NCBI RefSeq assembly: GCF_017654505.1
Contig: NC_054540.1
Location: forward strand, 37,567,554 to 37,631,553
Origin: Polyodon spathula
Lineage: Eukaryota; Chordata; Actinopteri; Acipenseriformes; Polyodontidae
Direction: 5' to 3'
DNA: 64,000 nt
Both the position numbers and the translations under genes were made by a program. Below the pieces are notes generated by a model. The model had not been told where the DNA came from, ran no database searches, and saw nothing but the letters and a program-made list of their open reading frames with translations. The first letter of the stretch is position 1. Each line of letters opens with the position of its first letter. Positions 58,133-64,000 of this stretch are shown piece by piece.

Positions 58133-59748
58133 CAGTGCCATAGAAAATGTACACCCCCTTTCAAAGTTTTCACATTTTGTTGCCTTATAGCCTGGAATTA
58201 AAATGCATTAAAATAGTTTTTTTTTCATTTATCTATACATCCTACCCCACCACTTGCAAGTGAAAAAAATATTCTGGAAATTTGTAGAAAATTAATTAAA
58301 AATAAAAACTGAAATAGCTTGGTTGGATGAGTGTCCACACCCTTTGTAATAGCAATCCTAAATTCGCTCAGGTGTAACCAGTCACCTTCAAAATCGCACA
58401 CCAAGTTAAGTGGCCTCCACCTGTGTTAAATTATAGTGATTCACATGATTTCAGGATAAATTCAGCAGTTCCTGTAGGTTCCCTCTGATAGGTAGTGCAT
58501 TTCAAAGCAAGACTCAACCATGAGCACCAAGGTGCTTTCGAAAGAACTCCAGGACAAAGTTCTTGAAAGGCACAGATCAGGGGATGGGTATAAAAAAATA
58601 TCAAAAGCCTGGAATATCCCTTGGAGCACAGTCAAAACGATTATTAAGAAGTGGAAGGTGTATGGCACCAAGACCCTGCCTAGATCAGGCCGTCCCTCCA
58701 AACTGGATAACCGAGCAAGAAGAAGACTGATCAGAGAAGCTACCAAGAGGCCAATGGCAACTTTACAAGAGCTACATGATTTTATGGCCAAGACTAGTCA
58801 AAGTATGCATGTGACAACAATATCCCAAGCACTCCACAAATCTGGCCTGTATGGTAGGGTGGCAAGAAGAAAGCCATTAATCAAGAAAGCCCACCTTGAA
58901 TCCCATTTGAAGTACGCAAAAAAACACTCAAGAGATTCTGTAGCCATGTGGCAAAAAGTTTTGTGGTCTGATGAAACTAAAATGGAATTTTTTTGCCTAA
59001 ATGCAAAGCGCTATGTTTGGTGCAAACCCAACTCAGTGCATCACCCAAAGAACACCATCCCCACTGTGAAGCATGGTGGTGGCAGCATCATGTTATGGGG
59101 ATGTTTCTCATTGGCAGGGACTGGGGCACTTGTCAGGACAGAATGGAAAATGCATGGAGCAAAGTACAGAGAAGTCCTTGAGGAAAACCTGCTGCCCTCT
59201 GCAAGAAAGCTGAAACTGGGACGGAAGTTCACCTTTCAGCATGATAACGACCCAAAGCACAGAGCCAAAGCTACACTGGAGTGGCTGAGGAACAAAAGGG
59301 TAAATGTCCTTGAGTGGCCCAGTTAAAGCCCCTAAATCCAATCAAAAACTTGTGATATGACTTGAAGGCATGACTGTCCATCAACGCTCCCCAAGAAACT
59401 TGACAGAGCTTGAACAGATTTGTAAAGAAAAATTGTCAAATATTGCCAAATCTAGTGCAAAGTTGGTGAGACTTATCCCAACAGACTCACAGCTGTAATT
59501 GCTGCCGAAGGTGCTTCCACCAAGTATTAACTCAGGGGGGGTGGAGACTTATCCAATTGTGATCTTTCAGTTTAGTATTTTTAATATATAATTTTTTTCT
59601 CAATAAAAACTTTTTTCCCCTTAACAGTGTGGAATATGGTGTGTAGATAAGTGGAAAAAATGCTCATGGAAATGCCTGAAACTCTGAGGCACTGACACAA
59701 CAAAATTCAAAAACAAAAAAGTTCAAAGGGGTGTAGACTTTCTATAGA

Positions 59749-59752
<4 letters not shown>
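58133..59752 (+). mobile_element. Tc1/mariner element, inactivated
   Basis: Inverted termini read cagtgccatagaaaatgtac then acccccttt at 58133 and, on the - strand from 59752, agtgtctatagaaagtctac then acccc. TA flanks both ends, inside TA-rich repeats, as expected for TA-targeting Tc1 elements. It encodes one transposase (58520 onward). The length, 1.6 kb, is normal for the family, so it is full length but mutated. Confidence 0.92.
58520..59470 (+). pseudogene. Tc1 transposase, premature stop and catalytic Glu lost
   Basis: The N-terminus has a paired helix-turn-helix (GYKKISKAWNIPWSTVKTII, near residues 24-43) and a GRPSKL hook. The catalytic domain shows the first Asp in LWSDETKMEF and the second in FQHDNDPKH. 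The reading frame ends at TAA 59324-59326 (268 codons, about 70 short). Beyond the stop the region that normally holds the third catalytic residue reads NPIKNL in a shifted frame (near 59336), so lysine stands where the Glu of DD34E is expected and the next Trp codon is TGA. The enzyme is therefore dead in two ways. Confidence 0.9.

Positions 59753-59819
<67 letters not shown>
59751..59819. repeat. (TA)n microsatellite at right end of Tc1
   Basis: About 68 bp of TA, seeded or entered by the Tc1 insertion. Confidence 0.95.
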
Positions 59820-59820
<1 letters not shown>

Positions 59821-60787
59821 TCACTAAGTGTCTAATATATTATAATACATAAAAATAAAATATAAAAAAAAAAAAACCCAAAACATGGCCACTCATTAGA
59901 GATTCATAGATTCACTAACAAGGGCAGAGGTCCTCATCCATCAAACTTTTCACATAAAGCTATAGTAATAATACTACTGATGGGTTAACCAAGCCATGTT
60001 GTAAAGGTGATGTCATTGGTATCTGACTTGACGAACTGAATGGCCTATGCGTGGTTCATGTTTTAATCTTCTATTAAGCCTATCACCATGACCACCAGTT
60101 AACCTCTATAGAGGTCATTGTTTCTTCAGCTTTCTGGCCTTTGCTGGAATAGCATACAGATGAAAAAGTGACACAGTTACTAATCACTCAGTTTAAACTG
60201 GCAACATTAGGTTACCAAGACACTTATACCTTAAATAATATGAAACCATGTGATTGTCATTCACACATGGTAAGCGTTCCTTATTTCAGAGTATGTCATT
60301 TATATTTCTACACATTTCCCTAACTATAGCATATAACAATCAGTCTGGGTGGTTCTTGGTTATGTTAGACCAATACAGAACTTTTATCATTTTTTTTATG
60401 TTTTTGCTAAATCTGCCTTTGCCTTTACCTTTCTTTGAGATGCTTTGAGCTTGTTTGGAAATTCCTAGGTGCCGTGACTATAATGAGGAAGGTTGCTCAG
60501 CCCTGGCATTTAGGATTCACAAGACAGGCTCAAAGACAGCTAAATGCAGATTTAGAGAAAAATAGCAATTTAATTTTGGAGTAACAAAATAGAACCTCTC
60601 AAAATGCTTGCAAACACCATAAAATAGTAAGGGGGTGTACAAAAAATGTCGTTCAGAAATAGTGATATTTGAAGCCACTTACTCTTTACGTAATTTACAT
60701 AGTAAGTTAGGGGTCTGAGTGGGGTAAAACAGGCAACAAAAGCCCAGAGCCCAAGCCCAGTGGCATCTATTTATCTGCGTCTCTTAC
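59820..60787. other. FAM180 intron, no other gene
   Basis: AT-rich intronic sequence downstream (on the - strand) of the FAM180 middle exon. Confidence 0.5.
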
Positions 60788-60885
60788 CTCGTACAGCAGA
60801 TTTACTTCCTCCAGCGAGTTCTGGAAGACAGGGTTTAGCATGGCAGCTGTCCCTCTCTTTACCAGCATTGCAGAGGGGAACAGGT
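60788..60885 (-). CDS. fam180a: FAM180-family protein, middle coding exon
   Basis: On the - strand the acceptor ttttctttccag precedes ACCTG, and the donor GAG|gtaaga closes the exon (98 bp, entering with two bases of a split codon, leaving in phase 0). It encodes LFPSAMLVKRGTAAML, NPVFQNSLEEVNLLYE. In FAM180 proteins a short mature N-terminus with a basic KRG-type site precedes the xxDVDLxFEFLLAGLE block. Joined to ILLAGLE of the last exon this gives that block without a gap. The signal-peptide exon must lie further right and was not identified. The order on the - strand is exon 60.8 kb, then the exon copies at 39.7 and 27.7 kb. Confidence 0.85.
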
Positions 60886-61020
60886 CTGGAAAGAAAACAA
60901 GACCGGACATTTTTATTTAGTAGAGATATAACAATTTGTGGATTATCAACCACTCAAGTCTCAATTAAACATTCATTGATCAATGAATTGCCCTGCTGCC
61001 TCACGTCTCACATATAGGTT

Positions 61021-61587
61021 TGTGGCAGAGATCGAATGACGCTTGGTGTTAGATCTCCCTCCCGACCTGAGAGGGTACTAGATAAATGGAGCAGAATAAC
61101 CTGAACAAAAAGCATGACACTTTATTCTTGTGGTTAGGTGAAAGTCGGCCGGCTAGAAAAGGGACCGAGCTACGGTACCCAAACTCAATGATCTGGGCGG
61201 GAAACGGCATGGCATCAGTAACACGATTCGGAGCTGGAGTACAAGCCAGCATTAACCCGAACATCACTTTTCACCCCAGCATTTCACGGAGTACTGTAAT
61301 CACCACTAGCACTTAAATTCACTCACTGTCTTGTGTTTGTGTTTTGTCTTTAGTGTGGGTGTTTGGAAAACCTGGACTTTTGGTTGCGGGTCAAACCCAG
61401 GGCTTACAGTTACAAGTGATACATGCCGCTGTATCACTCCAGCATTTATTATTTACAGGTGTTTGCCTTAGGGTTCTGGACATTGTTATTATTATCAATA
61501 AACACCCCTGCATCTGAAAGTAACTGTCTGTGTGTTTTGTACCTGCATTGCACTGCACTCACCTGTATCCACTCCCGCTTTGCCACA
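61021..61587 (+). mobile_element. Solo LTR C
   Basis: Starts tgtggcagagatcgaatgac and ends cgctttgccaca. The flanks aggtt (61016-61020) and agatt (61588-61592) match at four of five bases. AATAAA near 61497. The 567-bp unit has no attached internal region. It lies about 130 bp upstream, on the gene's strand, of the FAM180 middle exon, in antisense orientation to the gene. Confidence 0.8.
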
Positions 61588-62383
61588 AGATTCTATTGCT
61601 TTTCAATCATATTTAAAGTCTAGATGCATGCTGCATATCACTATGTGTAACATTATGCACATGCATGTTTTCAGTTGTATATTGTGAAGAGTCTAACCAT
61701 GACATTCCTAGTTGTATACTCTATGTGCTTTGTAAAGTATCTGTACTCTGTAAATAGTTGTGCTTTTGAAAGAACAGATCAACTGCCCTGCCTAAAACTT
61801 GCTGAAAGCTTTAGTTAAGCTTTAGACTGGAATACAATGTAATATACTGTATCTCTTAGCAGTCACCTTTGGACACACCCATGTTGTGTTATTGTTTAAA
61901 GTAATTGTTAAAAAAAAAAAAAAAAATCCATAGCTCTTAGCCATTTTGCACTTCCATTAGCCACAAAGGTGTTCTGTGCAGTTTTGAAAGAAACATGTGC
62001 TACAGCAGAAACATATTTTCATTTTTAAACAAGATATCTGGTGCTACTTTAGGTTAAAGGAAGCTCTCAATTGTGATGCCTTATTCGTGGGTTATCTGTT
62101 TGCTCTTACTGGACATTTGACAGTCATATAAAGAATGGAAGTACACAACCTGAAAGAGTTCTGGAATCATTGTGTTAGTGACATTCAATTTAAGATGTGG
62201 GTTGGGCTGTGCACTCGCCCCATCGTACAGTTACATCTGCAATAAAACAGAACGATTCAATATTATTCCTGTGTTAAATCGACCTAGTGTTATTTATTGA
62301 ACAGCATATGCAATAAATATAGAGTGGAAAGGTGTTTTGAAGCAGCTGATTGGTTATCAACTGGAAGGAAGTCATTGATGGGT
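61588..62383. other. No gene recognised
   Basis: AT-rich sequence with a poly(A) run near 61911-61926. No exon-like frame was found that could be the missing first FAM180 exon. Confidence 0.45.
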
Positions 62384-63059
62384 GTGACAGAAAGACAACG
62401 ATCCTTGGTGGTAAATCCCCCTCTTGACCTGCAAGGGTGCTAAGTAATGGGAACAGAATACTCTCACTACGTCGGTCATGTAGAAAGGAGGCAGACCTTC
62501 AGTACACTAACTCATTGACCTGGAGGGTAAATGATGTGGCAGCTGCAGATCATAAAAAGCAGCTGCAATCGTTTACCAAGGGGTCATGAGTGATGGTATA
62601 AATAGGGGACGAGGCAATGCCTGTTCCTTCATTTTTAGTTATTAATAAGTGACCTGGAAGGACCTGTATTTGTGTGGTGAATAATTGTGTTTGTTTTGTT
62701 CTGTCTATTGTTGCTTGTAATCACTAGACGTCTAACACGTTCTGGAGCTGTCTCCAGAGGCCAGCACAAACACAGAACAGCACTTCACTTGTACCACTGT
62801 AAACTGTATTGTACCACAATCACTAATTCACGCACTAAAGGGACTTGTGTATGTGTTTTGTGTTTAACGTGTGGATACAATAATGGGACTATTATTTCGG
62901 GACCAGCCCGCTGTATTAGTTACCAGCATTATTATTTACTGTTTGTTTCGCCGTCAGGCACTGGGCTTAAGGAAATAAAATAAACAAACCTTTTTCACCT
63001 GGATTACAATTGCCTGTCTGTTCTTTGATCACCTGCACACTACTAACCACTTTGTCACA
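62384..63059 (+). mobile_element. Solo LTR D
   Basis: Starts tgtgacagaaagacaacgat and ends ccactttgtcaca. The flanks atggg (62379-62383) and atagg (63060-63064) agree at four of five bases. TATA box gtataaatagggg near 62597 and AATAAA near 62976. Its second half aligns with LTR B at 57145-57527. Confidence 0.82.
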
Positions 63060-63064
63060 ATAGG

Positions 63065-64000
63065 ATAAGGACAATTTCAGTCATCAGGTGAAATGACCGA
63101 GGAAGTGCAAGACAGTCAAAAAACAAGGCTTGTAAACAGATTTCTTTAACCTAATGTACCAGATATCATGTTTTAAAATGAAAATACATGTTTGCTATAA
63201 CTGCACATTTTAGACCTTTAATGAATGGATGTGCATTATGGATACATTTTATGGAACTATTTTGTTAGATACAATTACTTTAAATACATACGGTACGTAT
63301 TTAATAAGCAGGCAGGGCAATACCAAGAGCACTTATTAACCTGACACCACAATCCTCAAAACCTGCACCTCATCAGTCACACAGTCTCCAAAAAACACCT
63401 ACCAACATCAAAGTTAGAGACGAAGGGAATTCCAGACACACACAGATCAATAACCCACATCTGGTGCTATATGTTCATGAGCCTCAAACCAGATGCCAGA
63501 CGCTGCTGTCATTCATAAAAATGTAGTTTGGAATAATATATTACTCTTCTTTAAGGAGCACCTAACTAGTATGGAAAGCCCTGCTTTGAAACAGTTCCAT
63601 TCAACGATGTTGGACTGTATCACTGTAAAAGATACCAATATCCCTCCTCCATCCTCAAGCAAAGGCTTCAGCTGCAACAATGTATGACAAGGCCTACAGG
63701 AAGGGGGATGCATAACAATGTGAAACACCTATGTACTGCAGCACACACTTTTGTGTAACTGGCCATCACAACATGACTGATTCATTGGCTTTTTCTGTAC
63801 TTCTTTGTTGAAGGAATTTCATGATGTCACTAGTTATTGACAGAAATGAAGCAGTGATATCAGTTACCAGTCTCTGGAAGAAGCATCAAACACAGCACTG
63901 GTGTGTGTTCTTGAAGGATCTAGTTGCTTCTCCAATCCAAGTCCATGCTGTTTTATACAGTTTTTACACCCCGTTGCATGCAAAGCTTGGTTGCTGGTGT
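63065..64000. other. No gene recognised
   Basis: AT-rich sequence up to the window edge. Open frames at 63493-63687 (+) and 63513-63728 (-) overlap each other and show no family motif. Confidence 0.45.

Overview
The window is vertebrate nuclear DNA. It has AT-rich introns and intergenic sequence, GT-AG exons with vertebrate-type proteins, long TA/CA microsatellites and very dense mobile elements: DIRS, Penelope, CR1-like LINE, Tc1, hAT, several LTR families and a tRNA-derived SINE. This mix fits a ray-finned fish, and I would guess a non-teleost such as a sturgeon or paddlefish. The species is inference only.

Only two host genes are visible, in convergent orientation. At the left edge, on the + strand, are the last two coding exons of an SLC23-family transporter (115-210 and 1105-1355), best matched to slc23a4. 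On the - strand is a FAM180-family gene: its middle exon is at 60788-60885 and its last exon is at 27428-27748. The splice phases agree, and the joined reading frame runs from an LLYE end straight into an ILLAGLE start. The roughly 33 kb intron between them is filled with repeats and an assembly gap.

The dominant large-scale feature is an 11.5 kb block present twice in direct orientation, at 27438-38963 and 39464-51119. The copies are separated by exactly 500 N. The first copy stops at the gap and the second starts at it, and the outer limits fall inside an exon and inside a LINE ORF. This is the pattern of two overlapping contigs (diverged haplotypes, or homeologues in a polyploid) joined without merging, so the FAM180 last exon and every repeat in the block are probably counted twice.

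Layout: 1-2.1 kb slc23a exons and 3' UTR; 2.1-5.9 kb intergenic with microsatellites and an old repeat; 5.9-9.75 kb a DIRS tyrosine-recombinase retrotransposon with inverted termini and an internal complementary region; 10.0-11.6 kb a 5'-truncated LINE (- strand); 11.6-18.7 kb a second, decayed DIRS element (- strand) carrying a 616-bp solo LTR with a perfect 5-bp target duplication; 18.7-27 kb minisatellites, a hAT transposase remnant, a Tc1-derived fold-back, an LTR-like repeat and a SINE; 27.4-51.1 kb the duplicated block (FAM180 exon, Penelope remnant, LTR pieces, PIF1-type helicase remnant beside a long hairpin, a 59-bp minisatellite, and the 5' part of a CR1-like LINE); 51.1-53.3 kb the rest of that LINE and its flanking minisatellite; 54.2-57.5 kb LTR-retrotransposon pieces in both orientations; 58.1-59.75 kb a Tc1 element with a broken transposase; 60.8 kb the FAM180 middle exon; 61.0-63.1 kb two solo LTRs. 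All mobile-element genes seen carry stops, frameshifts or deletions. I found no intact new gene system. The best candidates for something not already catalogued are the helicase-plus-hairpin segment and the proline-rich ORF beside an LTR.
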